Part shown: positions 42,358 to 51,202 of the stretch, one piece after another | Position numbering within the stretch: the stretch's first letter is position 1 | Layout of the letters: the number at the start of each line of letters is the position of its first letter | NCBI RefSeq assembly: GCF_041477585.1 | Contig: NZ_JBGNYA010000002.1 | Coordinates: 1-64,000, forward strand | From: Halobellus sp. MBLA0158 | Lineage (GTDB): Archaea > Halobacteriota > Halobacteria > Halobacteriales > Haloferacaceae | Reading direction: 5' to 3' | Length of the DNA: 64,000 nt | Translations under genes and position numbers: made by a program | The notes under the pieces: model-generated | What the model saw: the letters and a program-made list of their open reading frames with translations, nothing else | Databases searched by the model: none | Told to the model about the DNA's origin: nothing

Positions 42358-43329
42358 ATGCGCGCGATACGTTATCACAAACCTGGTGGTTCAGGGAAAC
42401 TTCAAATTGATGAAATCAACCAACCAGAACCAGGCCCAAATGAAGTTTTAGTCAAAACACGTGCAGTTAGCGTCAATCCTGTTGATCTCGTTATTCGTAA
42501 TTCCAGCCATACGAATCATCCGAAGACAATAGGATCAGATATCGCTGGGGAAGTAGAGTCGATTGGAGATGATGTCACGACATTCCAAGTTGGGGATCGC
42601 GTATTCGCGACAGGCCTACACGCTGGACATTTCTCGAGGGGTTCATTCGCTGACTACGTACTTATTCCCATTGATTTGCTTTCATCACTTCCAAAAGATG
42701 TGAGTTTTGAACATGGGGCTGCGATCGCCCTCGTCGGGGTTACTGCTTGGCGTGCGTTCATCCATCATACTAATATAAATCCCGGAGATACAGTTCTTAT
42801 TCACGGAGGAAATGGTGGCGTTGGCCATATCGCGATCCAGATTGCAAGTCTAATAGGTGCCACAGTAATAGCAACTTCACGACGGAAGCACCATTCTATT
42901 TTAAGTGATCTTGGCGCCGATTACGTGTTTGACTATACCTCTAACGATCTCGGACAGGAAATTAAATCTAATTGTAATGGTGTAGATGTCATATTAGATA
43001 GCCATCCACAACAATATATATGTCTGAATACAGAACTACTGAATTTAAATGGGGATATTGTTATAATAAATGGAGCTGAAACAATTATTCCAGATATCAC
43101 ATCAATGCGTCAAAAAGAAATTGATCTACATATGATGAGTATGACGAATCTTGTCATACACCAAAATTTACCGGATATTGGATCAGTACTTAAAGAAATA
43201 GGGCAACTTATGTCGAACTCTCAACTCACTGTAAGAATACACCGGGAGTATAGTTTGGAATCCGCAGACGAAGCATACTCATTTCTGCAAGAGAATAGTG
43301 TCCTCGGCAAGGTTGTTGTTAAACCCTAA
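42358..43329 (+). CDS. Zinc-free MDR, quinone-oxidoreductase-like (323 aa)
   Basis: MRAIRYHKPGGSGKLQIDEINQPEPGPNEVLV is the start of the QOR branch; SVNPVDLVIR, GSDIAGEVESIG and VLIHGGNGGVGHIAIQIASLIGATVIAT are its usual blocks. No structural-zinc cysteines, as expected. The gene uses many ATA, AAA and TTA codons and is far more AT-rich than the homologous enzyme at 51497, suggesting separate transfer from an AT-rich haloarchaeon. It probably reduces enones or quinones with NADPH. Confidence 0.85.
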   Translation: MRAIRYHKPGGSGKLQIDEINQPEPGPNEVLVKTRAVSVNPVDLVIRNSSHTNHPKTIGSDIAGEVESIGDDVTTFQVGDRVFATGLHAGHFSRGSFADYVLIPIDLLSSLPKDVSFEHGAAIALVGVTAWRAFIHHTNINPGDTVLIHGGNGGVGHIAIQIASLIGATVIATSRRKHHSILSDLGADYVFDYTSNDLGQEIKSNCNGVDVILDSHPQQYICLNTELLNLNGDIVIINGAETIIPDITSMRQKEIDLHMMSMTNLVIHQNLPDIGSVLKEIGQLMSNSQLTVRIHREYSLESADEAYSFLQENSVLGKVVVKP

Positions 43330-43382
43330 TTCGTTGTCTGGTTAAGGATGAAGAATGATACAGTGAGATTCTTGATGATCTA

Positions 43383-44445
43383 GAGCCTGTCATAGAAAGC
43401 GTCACGTACGAAGCAGCAGGGTGCGGAAAGTGTGTCCAGCACAACCGCAACCCTGCAAGATGTGGATTCGGTAGACGACTTCTTGAATGTCGCGGCTACC
43501 GAGACAGTACCGCTGTTCGAGCACCTTGAGTTCGAGTTTCTGCTGGAGTACGACGTGTTCGCCCCCACTTCGAGGGGGCGAACACGAGTTCACGAGCCAC
43601 CAGATCTCTTTCGCGGTTTCCTCCACTGCTACTACGAGGATGTCTACGGTACGCGTCCGGTTACACGAGAACTCCAGCACGGCCTCGTCTGGTACCACTG
43701 CGGGCTCGATAAACCACCATCCAGAGACACGGTTGATCGCTTTCTCACCGATCTCGAACACGTTATCGACGATATCTTCGACAGACTCGTCGAGCAGGCC
43801 GCCGCCCGCGGCCTGCTCGACTCCACATACTCTATCGATTCGACCCACGTTGAAGCGATCCAACACAACGACGCTGCCTCGTGGAATTACGATCCAACTG
43901 CTGAGGAGTACTACTACGGCTTCGGCTGTACGATCGTCTCAACTGGTGCAAAGATCCCGATAGCAGCGGAGTTCACACAAACCAAGCAAGCGGATCAGGA
44001 GGCGGCGATGCGCGTCACGCGTGACGCGCTCGCCGTCGATACACCGGTCTGGATGCTCGGAGACAGCGCCTACGACATCCTCGATTGGCACGACCACCTG
44101 CTGGCCGCAGGGGTCGTGCCAATCGCTCCATACAATCCGCGAAACACTGACGACCCGAAAGACATAGAGTACAGGGTCGAAGACCGAATCGAGGAATACA
44201 GTGAGGACGTGCAGCTGAAACGATCCATCTTGGAGGAGACGTACAACAACCGGACAGGAGTCGAACGAACCAACGACGCAGTCAAGGACTGCGGCCTCGG
44301 GCACATCCGCGCCCGAGGCCGCGTCCACGCACGAACACAAGTGCTCCTTGCGCTGTGTCTCCGACTCGTCGTGGCCATCACCAACTACGAGCGAGGAAAC
44401 AATCCGGGCTGTGAGAAGCTATGAGATGGATTCTATGACAGGCTC
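43383..44445 (+). mobile_element. Intact DDE insertion sequence, IS4/IS5-superfamily
   Basis: 1063 bp bounded by perfect 15-bp inverted repeats: GAGCCTGTCATAGAA (43383-43397) and TTCTATGACAGGCTC (44431-44445). One complete transposase gene fills it. GC-rich inside AT-rich surroundings. I could not identify a convincing target duplication. Confidence 0.85.
43432..44424 (+). CDS. Transposase, DDE_Tnp_1 type (330 aa)
   Basis: GTG start (MSSTTATLQDV). The N-terminal half has the helical region PPDLFRGFLHCYYEDVYGTRPVTRELQHGLVWYHCGLDKPPSRDTVDRFL; then TYSIDSTHVEA gives the first catalytic Asp, WMLGDSAYDILDWHDHL the second, and a Glu in RTGVERTNDAVKD the third. All three are present and the frame is uninterrupted, so it is probably active. 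I place it in the IS4/IS5 superfamily without naming the exact group. Confidence 0.82.
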   Translation: MSSTTATLQDVDSVDDFLNVAATETVPLFEHLEFEFLLEYDVFAPTSRGRTRVHEPPDLFRGFLHCYYEDVYGTRPVTRELQHGLVWYHCGLDKPPSRDTVDRFLTDLEHVIDDIFDRLVEQAAARGLLDSTYSIDSTHVEAIQHNDAASWNYDPTAEEYYYGFGCTIVSTGAKIPIAAEFTQTKQADQEAAMRVTRDALAVDTPVWMLGDSAYDILDWHDHLLAAGVVPIAPYNPRNTDDPKDIEYRVEDRIEEYSEDVQLKRSILEETYNNRTGVERTNDAVKDCGLGHIRARGRVHARTQVLLALCLRLVVAITNYERGNNPGCEKL

Positions 44446-44471
44446 GATATATATTGGTTCCGAGCATATGC

Positions 44472-45155
44472 ATTGTTCAGATTAGCTGATTGAAGTAGGT
44501 GGCGAATGCTTACGACCAGTTTTGGATATTGTCTGGTTAAGGATTCTGAAGTGGTTGGCAAACGTTTCAGATCGGTGTGTTTCAGTTCTTTGAAAAAAAC
44601 GTTCGACGGCATTACGAATCCCGTGGGTGACGTGGTGGAACCGGAGTGAATGACGATGCCAAGCCGCCTACAGCTACGGTGGATTATCGACCAGAAAGAT
44701 CGCGTCAGAAGCGATGTGTCTTGTGAATTACCGTGAGGAACATCTCAGTCAGCGCGGAGGTCTTGGTCGAGAGCAATCACACGTGCAGAAGGCGATTCGA
44801 GTCGGGGTCAACTGAAGCAAACAACCAGTAGCGGTAGTTATTCACGCGGATTACGGTCTCACTGACCGTGACGTAATCCGGATCGTGATCCTCCACAGTC
44901 AGTAGATTTGCCTTCTGAATCCAGTCATAAACGGTGGATCGACAGCGCTCGACACCGAATCCATCAAAGACAGAGACGAAAGATCCACCTACTGAAGTTG
45001 AATACCCACTTATCGCCGGAGGGTGTCGCTTCTTGCTGCATAAACTCTAACTCTGGAAAGTCGCTACACTCGGTGAGGCGGTGTGGTTCTTGCATAGCAC
45101 CGACGAACTACGACCGCCTCATTTTTCGATCTTATTTGAATAGTCTCGCTTAACC
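44472..45155 (-). mobile_element. Decayed IS6-type element
   Basis: The border GTTCAGATTAGCTG resembles 22688 and 11401. Minus-strand pieces correspond to IIRKADLLTVEDHDPDYVTVSETVIRVNNYRYWLFASVDPDSNRL, with stops and shifts throughout; SETV replaces the DET motif. Covers nearly a full element length but is heavily eroded. Confidence 0.65.
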
Positions 45156-45227
45156 AACACTTAGTACAAAACACTATTTAAAAAATACCCCCATAAATTT
45201 AAAACTCTGTATTCCAATCTTCATTTG

Positions 45228-46292
45228 ATGGAACAGAAAACCCAGAGTATGCGAGTTCTAGCAAAAACGGAACCTCAATCCGGGATGACCCTTCAGGAAA
45301 AACCAGTCCCAGAACCGGATCCCGATGAAGTTCGGCTACGTGTTAAATCAGTTGGAATTGATGGTGGTGTAGAGGCGCCGCTTTATCAGTGGGAGCCTAG
45401 CTACCAGCATTACGAAGAGCATCTACCACAAGTATTTGGCCATGAATTTGCTGGTGAGATAGACACGATCGGTGCTAATGTATCTAATTACAACATAGGA
45501 GACAGAGTAGCTGTCGAACCAAGTATATTCTGTGGGAACTGCCGTAATTGTAGAACAGGCGATTGGAATGTTTGCACCGAAATATCAGGATATGGGCCGT
45601 CTGGACAGAAGTCCATTGGAATAGATATCGATAGTGATGGCGCCCTTGCAGATTACGTAACTGTCCCGGCAAGTAATTTATACTCAATCCCGGATACAAT
45701 AACATATGATGAAGGAACTTTCTTAGAATTACTAGCAATCGGGGTACATGCAATTGAAAAATCCGAATTTAAGCTTGGAGACCGGGTTGCAATAACTGGC
45801 CCTGGCTCAGTTGGGCTAAGTGCGTTAATTGCTGCGTCTGTTGGAGGGGCAAATAGTATCACAATGATTGGTGCTAGTTCTGATAAGAAACACCGTCTCC
45901 CGATTGCTGAACAGATGGGTGCATCACAAACGATAAATATTGAACAAGAGTCCATTGATGAGCCAGTGGATGTATTCATTGAAGCATCAGGACATACATC
46001 AGCGCTGAAAGCTGCAGAAGAAAATACAAAGAAAGGAGGAGAGATTATCCAAATAGGAGTCTACCATAACAAAGACACTGTACCGATAAATGTTAATTAC
46101 CTGCTCAACAACGGTATTTCCATTAAAACTGTTTTTGGAAGAAAAGAATCTAGTTGGCATCGGGCAATCTCAATTGCAGAACAAACGGATCTATCGCCAG
46201 TTGTAGGTCCAAGCTTTGATTTGGAAGAGTATGAAAAAGCATTCGCTGCAGAGAATAATAGGGAAGGAGTCAAAGTCACTCTAAATCCATAG
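45228..46292 (+). CDS. Zinc-dependent MDR dehydrogenase, glucose-dehydrogenase-like (354 aa)
   Basis: Paralogue of the protein at 39448 across its full length: VKSVGIDGGVEAPLYQWEPSY, FGHEFAGEI, the structural zinc loop CGNCRNCRTGDWNVC, and VAITGPGSVGLSALIAAS. The Asp in GIDGG again replaces the usual first catalytic Cys. Codon use is strikingly AT-rich (ATA, AAA, TTA) compared with the relative at 39448. ATG 45228 chosen; a TTG lies one codon before. Flanked on both sides by IS6 remnants. Probably a sugar or polyol dehydrogenase. Confidence 0.85.
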   Translation: MEQKTQSMRVLAKTEPQSGMTLQEKPVPEPDPDEVRLRVKSVGIDGGVEAPLYQWEPSYQHYEEHLPQVFGHEFAGEIDTIGANVSNYNIGDRVAVEPSIFCGNCRNCRTGDWNVCTEISGYGPSGQKSIGIDIDSDGALADYVTVPASNLYSIPDTITYDEGTFLELLAIGVHAIEKSEFKLGDRVAITGPGSVGLSALIAASVGGANSITMIGASSDKKHRLPIAEQMGASQTINIEQESIDEPVDVFIEASGHTSALKAAEENTKKGGEIIQIGVYHNKDTVPINVNYLLNNGISIKTVFGRKESSWHRAISIAEQTDLSPVVGPSFDLEEYEKAFAAENNREGVKVTLNP

Positions 46293-46332
46293 GCCCGATC
46301 GATTTTATTTAAAAATCTCCTCTACTAAGAGC

Positions 46333-46610
46333 GGTCGTGTTTAGTTACGGATGAAGAGTGAGGCGAGACGATTTCTTTATACTCTATGCCAGAAATTGTC
46401 CGCCTCAACGGATGTGCGGACTGTACTGATTTAGGTTTTGTAGAACGACAGCGGACACCCGAACGTGCGATGAAGCTCGATAATCAGCTGAAGTTGGCGG
46501 GATTGCCCCTGGTGGCTACCGTCTCTATCCTTGATAGGTTCGGTGTTGAACGATATCGCAAAGCAGTCCACGTTTGGACTCAAAAAGCCGACCATCACCC
46601 CGAACCGAAG
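46333..46610 (+). mobile_element. Truncated IS6 element, left end and transposase N terminus
   Basis: The left terminal repeat GGTCGTGTTTAGTTA (46333-46347) is followed by transposase codons (LGFVERQRTPERAMKLDNQLKLAGLPLVATVSILDRFGVERYRKAVHVWTQKADHHPE). At about 46610 similarity ends, and the frame runs on for some 25 unrelated residues (PPGVSMPIEEILDILNNAW) to a stop at 46682. Confidence 0.78.
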
Positions 46611-46717
46611 CTCGCGCCAAAACCTCCTGGCGTGTCGATGCCGATCGAAGAGATCCTCGACATCCTGAATAACGCTTGGTAACCCTTGAGACAGCGTCCA
46701 ACCTAGCGTGAAGTGAA

Positions 46718-47674
46718 CTACGGTAGCACCTGATTTTCCAAGTCGGTCCACGAGCCAGATTCCTGAACGCGCTCAAGATTCCGGGACAGAATGTCAGCAC
46801 GGCGCGACCAGTACTCAGGAGTATAGCCTGCAACGTGTGGCGTGATATAGACATTCTGGAAGTTCCAGAGTGGGTGATCCTGGGGAAGAGGCTCTGGATC
46901 CGTCACGTCAAGCGCAGCACCACCAAGTTGACCACGACGGATTACCCGCACCAAAGCGTCGGTGTCGACTACCTCTCCGCGGCTGACATTTACTAACATA
47001 CTCTCAGCTGAAAGAGCATTGAGCGCGTCTGTGTCGATCAATCCCCGCGTCATTTCGGTCAGTGGGCACGCCAGTACGAGATAATCCGTTCGAACAAGTG
47101 CAGATTCGATCTCTTCGAATCCACAGACCTCGTCTGTTGGACCCCCCTTTTCGGGGGTGTAACGGACGCCAATCGTCTCAACCCCGAACGGGTCTAATCG
47201 GTTGGTGATCGCAGTTCCAACGGCCCCGAGACCCACAATAGTGACTGTTGAACCCCGTAATTCACCGTCTGTTTGAAAATGGTGCCACTCTGATCGCTCC
47301 TGTCGTCGTAGTCCTTCGTCAAGCCCCCGGACGGACATAAGCAACCAGCCAATGACGTGTTCGGCAATGTTTGGACCGTGAACTCCAGATGCGTTCGTCA
47401 CGGTGATTTCCATCTCATTGAGGCGCCCCAGTGGAAGGTGATCGTATCCAGCCGAGACTGCAGCGAAGAGCCGGAGCTCCGTCGCTGCCGAGAGTACTTC
47501 TTCTGGGAGGAAAAGCCCTGTAATGACCTCGGCATCGGACGCAGCCTGTATTGTGTCCGCCGTTGTTCGTGGGTGAACAACGGTTGCCTCAGGCAGGCCT
47601 TCGGACAGTGCGTCGACGTACTCACTCACGGGGAGCCCGTGTACAGCATCATCGAGTACGAGAATTCGTACCAT
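46718..47674 (-). CDS. D-2-hydroxyacid dehydrogenase (318 aa)
   Basis: NAD(P)-dependent reduction of 2-oxoacids to D-2-hydroxyacids. The catalytic domain has SAGYDHLPL and NASGVHGPNIAEHVIGWLL; the cofactor motif is VGLGAVGTAI (147-156); the catalytic trio is Arg232 (VSRGEVV), Glu261 (DPEPLP) and His280 (ITPHVAG). Full length. It stands at the edge between the IS6 debris and the wHTH gene region. A role in glyoxylate/hydroxypyruvate or sugar-acid metabolism fits the neighbouring glucose-dehydrogenase-like genes. Confidence 0.9.
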   Translation of the reverse strand: MVRILVLDDAVHGLPVSEYVDALSEGLPEATVVHPRTTADTIQAASDAEVITGLFLPEEVLSAATELRLFAAVSAGYDHLPLGRLNEMEITVTNASGVHGPNIAEHVIGWLLMSVRGLDEGLRRQERSEWHHFQTDGELRGSTVTIVGLGAVGTAITNRLDPFGVETIGVRYTPEKGGPTDEVCGFEEIESALVRTDYLVLACPLTEMTRGLIDTDALNALSAESMLVNVSRGEVVDTDALVRVIRRGQLGGAALDVTDPEPLPQDHPLWNFQNVYITPHVAGYTPEYWSRRADILSRNLERVQESGSWTDLENQVLP

Positions 47675-47760
47675 TTGTCGTCCAGTTAGTATTCAAATAG
47701 AGTAATCAAAATATTTCCCCTTCATTAGCGGGCGCTATTCAGATAATAATCACGAATGAG

Positions 47761-48110
47761 GCGGTGCAATTCTCTGAGTGGGCATTCCGTCGCCTGTACG
47801 ATTACGTCTCCTACAAAGCCGAGGTACGCTGGGTTCAGGTTGAGCAGGTAAACCCGAAGAACACATCGAGGCAGTGTTCATCTTGTGGGTTCACACACGA
47901 GAACCGTCCGTCACAATACAAGTTCTGCTGTCAGCCTGCGAGTAGGAAAACCGCCCAGACTACAACGCCGCAAAGAACGTCGACTATCGACTCCTTCGCA
48001 ACCATATTCTGGGCGATGGAGACGCATCCGTAGGCGTACGCTTGAACCCCGAAATGCTGAACGGAAACGGATCCAAGCACCTCTTCGGCCAGAGAGGGAG
48101 TCCACGGTGA
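47761..48110 (+). pseudogene. C-terminal TnpB (IS200/IS605 OrfB) remnant
   Basis: VRWVQVEQVNPKNTSRQCSSCGFTHENR is the RuvC-III-adjacent zinc-finger region of TnpB. The frame then shifts, and in another frame ENRPDYNAAKNVDYRLLRNHILGDGDAS continues the family sequence. The first two thirds of the gene are missing. The related intact element is at 60319. Confidence 0.7.
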
Positions 48111-48131
48111 ACGCTACAGCCCATAGTGGAC

Positions 48132-49058
48132 CTACTGTGGTAGTGTCTCCTCGTGGTCAGCCGCCAGCTCCTGGAACTCGTCCCACTCCGGGAGTCGGTC
48201 GTCGTCGACCTCGCCGTGCGTCTCGAGGTAGCGGAGCAAGGCGTCGATATCGTCTTCGAGGCCATACTTCGCCGCCTGCTCTCGGAGGTCCGCCTCGTCG
48301 ACGTCGACGTGGCTGAGCAGGAGGAGACAGTACGAACGGTGGCGGCTGCCGTCGTCGATTAACAGTGTGTGACAGCAGAGCTCCGCCGGCGAGACTGCGT
48401 CGAGATCCTCGGAGTAGAAGTAGTAGCGATGGCCGGTGAGCAGGAACTGGAGGTCGAAGCCCGCGAATCGAGCGAGGCCGGTTTCGTGGAACGCCTCCGC
48501 ATCGATCTCCGTCTCGGTCTGGGCGAGGAATTCGTCGTAGTCCTCCCAGAGAATCGTGCCCTTCGGGGCGACGGCTTCGAGGCGTTGGCGATGCAGATGG
48601 TGTGCAAGTTCACGTGCGAACTCGTGGAGGCGGTCGAAGTCGGCGTTGAACTCGTAGCGGCCGTCGGCCGTCCCGACGAGACCACGGTCGCGAAACCGCT
48701 TGAGGACCCGGTTGACCGTGTTGCGGTAGTTGTCGCTCCGGTCGGCGATCTCGGAGACGGTTCGCGGCTGGTCGAGGTAGTACAGCACCTCGAGTGCCTT
48801 GCCGGTCAGTAGCTCGGGGAAGTCAATGTGGGAGTGCTGACGAACGAGGTCCTGATAGAGCTCGACGGCGCGAGCATCCGACGGGATGACTCGTTTTCGC
48901 CGGCCATCGCGTTCCGTGTAGACGAGTCCCTTCTCGACGAGGTCGCCGACGGCACGAGAGAGATAGCTCTCGCTGTGGTCGAGCTTCGTCGCGAGTTCGG
49001 AGACCGTGTCGCCGCGGTCGACCGTGGCGAGGACCTCGAGTTCGATGCGCCGGAGCAC
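48132..49058 (-). CDS. wHTH transcriptional regulator (308 aa), intact member of the family
   Basis: Starts with GTG (MLRRIELEVLATVDRG); a strong TATA box (TTTATATATAAG near 49075-49086) about 25 nt upstream supports a leaderless transcript. The first winged helix (TVSELATKLDHSESYLSRAVGDLVEKGLV) and the second (RTVSEIADRSDNYRNTVNRVLKRFRDRGLV) are followed by a C-terminal domain with FDLQFLLTGHRYYFYSEDL and AELCCHTLLIDDGSRHRSY. It is the only intact one of three copies; those at 2583 and 29568 are broken. Such two-wing regulators are common in haloarchaeal mobile elements, target unknown. Confidence 0.85.
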   Translation of the reverse strand: MLRRIELEVLATVDRGDTVSELATKLDHSESYLSRAVGDLVEKGLVYTERDGRRKRVIPSDARAVELYQDLVRQHSHIDFPELLTGKALEVLYYLDQPRTVSEIADRSDNYRNTVNRVLKRFRDRGLVGTADGRYEFNADFDRLHEFARELAHHLHRQRLEAVAPKGTILWEDYDEFLAQTETEIDAEAFHETGLARFAGFDLQFLLTGHRYYFYSEDLDAVSPAELCCHTLLIDDGSRHRSYCLLLLSHVDVDEADLREQAAKYGLEDDIDALLRYLETHGEVDDDRLPEWDEFQELAADHEETLPQ

Positions 49059-49141
49059 GGTGTAACATAGGACGAAACTTATATATAAAGAATTTTCGAG
49101 TAGTGTTACAGTCAGCAGGCACGAGAGTCGTCTCCATCGTC

Positions 49142-49182
49142 TTAACCAACAAACCTATGGATTCGTGGGGAGTGTTGGTTAA
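49142..49182. repeat. TTAACCAAC/GTTGGTTAA inverted site, copy d
   Basis: TTAACCAAC (49142-49150) and GTTGGTTAA (49174-49182), 23-nt spacer, followed by CACGAG as in copies e and f. It lies behind the TATA box of the wHTH gene and 19 nt after the stop of the membrane-protein gene. Confidence 0.7.
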
Positions 49183-49201
49183 CACGAGAGTAGCCGATAT
49201 C

Positions 49202-49582
49202 CTACGAACCCTGAACTGAGAGCCAAGCCGCCCCGACCAAGAGAAGGTCGCCCGCAGTCGTCAGAACTGCCGTGACCTTGAACGGCGTTTGATGGTTCAC
49301 CACGTGTGCAACGTGGTCGGGATTGCCGACTAGGAAGTGAAGCGTGCCTTCGAAAGCGAGGCTGACGACGCCGGCACCGAACAGGACCGCGGCTCCGACT
49401 CGGTGATGACTACGGGCGACGAGTCCCGCACCTACGACGGGGAGAACGTATAGCGCGACCACAGCGACAACCGCGGTCCGTCCATTCGGGAAGACCGGGA
49501 TTGCGACGTGAACGAATCCGTGGAGGGCTGTCAGCAGCAGATGGCCGGCCACCGCGGTGAAAACGAGTGTCCGTCGCTCCAT
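49202..49582 (-). CDS. Small four-helix membrane protein (126 aa)
   Basis: ATG 49582 is 4 nt after the stop of the NmrA-like gene; the upstream open frame overlaps that gene and is rejected. Four hydrophobic helices: TLVFTAVAGHLLLTALHGFVHVAIPV, VAVVALYVLPVVGAGLVA, VGAAVLFGAGVVSLAFEGTLHFLV and VLTTAGDLLLVGAAWL. Several membrane-facing His residues (HGFVH, HFL, HVAHVVNH) could bind metal or haem, but no family is recognised. Tight spacing implies co-translation with the oxidoreductase. Confidence 0.75.
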   Translation of the reverse strand: MERRTLVFTAVAGHLLLTALHGFVHVAIPVFPNGRTAVVAVVALYVLPVVGAGLVARSHHRVGAAVLFGAGVVSLAFEGTLHFLVGNPDHVAHVVNHQTPFKVTAVLTTAGDLLLVGAAWLSVQGS

Positions 49583-49586
49583 CGAA

Positions 49587-50393
49587 TTACACTGCCGACT
49601 CCGTACGAGAGTCGGGTCCGCTCGCGCCCGGCTCCGTGAGCCACTCTTCCCACGTGACAGTTCCAGTACGGTGGTCGGGACAGGTCGCGTGGCCGGCCCG
49701 GAACGCTGCCACCGTTTCACCGGGAACTGGTAACCGGATTATCGGCCGCCAGAGGCCGCGCACGTCGCGGTAGGCCCGCGCGATGTCTCCGACGGAGCAG
49801 ATTTCGGGGCCACCGACGGGCTCGACCCGGCCGCTCGCTAAGTGCGTCGCATGATCCGCGATGACATCCGCAACCTCGCCGACGTCAACGGGCTGGAGTT
49901 GCATATCCGTGGGGAACGGCCACACCGGTAGTTTCGCCACAGAGTCCAGTATGTCCGCGATAAACGAGTGGAACTGTGTCGCGCGGACGATTGTCGTCGG
50001 AACGTCGCTCTCCTCGACTGCCGTCTCGGCGGCGCGCTTGTGTTCGTAGTAGGAATAGGGGATGTCGTCGATACCGACGATTGAGGGATAGAGGACGTGC
50101 TCGACGCCGGCCGACTCGGCCGCTTCGAGAAGCCGTTTCGTCCCCTGCACGTCGACCGCGGCCGTGTCGCCCTGCGGGGCCGTCGCCGCGTGAACGACGA
50201 CATCGATATCTTCGAGTGCCGCTTCGAGGCCCGCCTCTTCGCGCACGTCGAGCTCCACCCAGTCGAGGTCTCCCCGGGATTCTTCGGGGGGCGAGCGGCT
50301 TGCCGGCCGGACGGTGTGTCCGGCCGCCGCGAGCCGTGGGCGGAGTGCCGTTCCGAGCGTTCCCGTCGCACCGGTCACCAGCGTTCTGACCAT
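49587..50393 (-). CDS. NmrA-like/atypical SDR NAD(P)-binding protein (268 aa)
   Basis: VTGATGTLGTALRPRLAAAGHTVRPASRSP is the atypical-SDR start (GATGxxG); YEHKRAAETAVEES keeps the Tyr-x-x-x-Lys-like helix, and TIVRATQFHSFI follows. Members act as redox sensors, isomerases or reductases (NmrA, complex I assembly, quinone reductases). Length is typical. Divergent from the Bat-like regulator at 50477, with only 83 nt between starts, so that regulator may control it. Confidence 0.85.
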   Translation of the reverse strand: MVRTLVTGATGTLGTALRPRLAAAGHTVRPASRSPPEESRGDLDWVELDVREEAGLEAALEDIDVVVHAATAPQGDTAAVDVQGTKRLLEAAESAGVEHVLYPSIVGIDDIPYSYYEHKRAAETAVEESDVPTTIVRATQFHSFIADILDSVAKLPVWPFPTDMQLQPVDVGEVADVIADHATHLASGRVEPVGGPEICSVGDIARAYRDVRGLWRPIIRLPVPGETVAAFRAGHATCPDHRTGTVTWEEWLTEPGASGPDSRTESAV

Positions 50394-50476
50394 ACACGAG
50401 AGTCGTGCTCTCGTGTCGAGTCGTTACTGCCGCGTGTGCTCGGCGGGTTTAAGTTCCGCATCGCGTATCGTCGCGT

Positions 50477-51133
50477 ATGAAACACGTCCGGGTGCGCCTC
50501 GCGGCCCGCGGACGGGCGGGGGACATCCACCCGATGTACGGCGTGATGGCCGAATCGGCGTTCGTCGAACGGGCGACGGCCATTCAGTGGAACTACACCG
50601 GTGACGCGCTGGGCATCCTCCACTACGTCGTGGGCGATCCCGACGCGCTCGAACGCGCGATGCAGGAGATTCCGGAGGTACTCGGCTACGACATGGAACG
50701 CCTCGACGAGCGGTCCTGCTACGTGTACGTCCGGGACGCGACGACCGACTCGCTCCAGGAGATGTTCGACCCGATTTCGTCGGGCGGGCTGGTCGTCGTC
50801 CCGCCCATCGAATACGCCGCCGACGGGACGGTGGCCTTCTCTATGTTCGGGCCCGACAACGAGATTCAAACCGCAATCGAGAACGTCTCGGTTCCGGTCG
50901 ACGTGACCATCGAATCGGTAGGCGGTCTCGCGGGTACAGCGGCCGCCGTCGAAACCCGCTTGACCGACCGCCAGCGCGAGGTCGTCGAAACGGCAATTGA
51001 GGTAGGCTACTACGACGTCCCGCGAACCGCTAGCCAAGAGGATGTCGCCGCCGAGTTGGGCTGTGCGCCGAGCACCGCCGCCGAACACCTGCGCAAAGCC
51101 GAATCGCGGATGCTTCGGGCGCAGTTCGCCTGA
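50477..51133 (+). CDS. Bat-like HTH_10 transcriptional regulator (218 aa)
   Basis: The C-terminal 60 residues (LTDRQREVVETAIEVGYYDVPRTASQEDVAAELGCAPSTAAEHLRKAESRML) are the HTH_10 domain of bacterio-opsin activator (Bat)-type regulators, specific to Halobacteria. The N-terminal 150 residues form the unlabelled sensor part found in small Bat relatives (MKHVRVRLAARG, DALGILHYVVGD). It is divergent from the NmrA-like gene. A paralogue with the same outline is at 52731, also next to a divergent oxidoreductase gene. Confidence 0.88.
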   Translation: MKHVRVRLAARGRAGDIHPMYGVMAESAFVERATAIQWNYTGDALGILHYVVGDPDALERAMQEIPEVLGYDMERLDERSCYVYVRDATTDSLQEMFDPISSGGLVVVPPIEYAADGTVAFSMFGPDNEIQTAIENVSVPVDVTIESVGGLAGTAAAVETRLTDRQREVVETAIEVGYYDVPRTASQEDVAAELGCAPSTAAEHLRKAESRMLRAQFA

Positions 51134-51202
51134 GGATGCTCGTACCGAAGCGACGGCTGCGACGTCTCACGTCCCACTCACACGTATACTGCAGACAGAG
51201 GT

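Noticed and set aside
43402-43866. Minus-strand frame inside the IS4/IS5-type element
   Set aside because: Antisense shadow of the intact transposase.
46611-46682. C-terminal tail of the truncated IS6 transposase as a novel fusion
   Set aside because: The tail is more simply chance reading into flanking DNA after truncation; no family recognised.
48369-48812. Plus-strand frame over the intact wHTH regulator
   Set aside because: Antisense shadow; the minus-strand gene has TATA box, paralogues and two winged helices.
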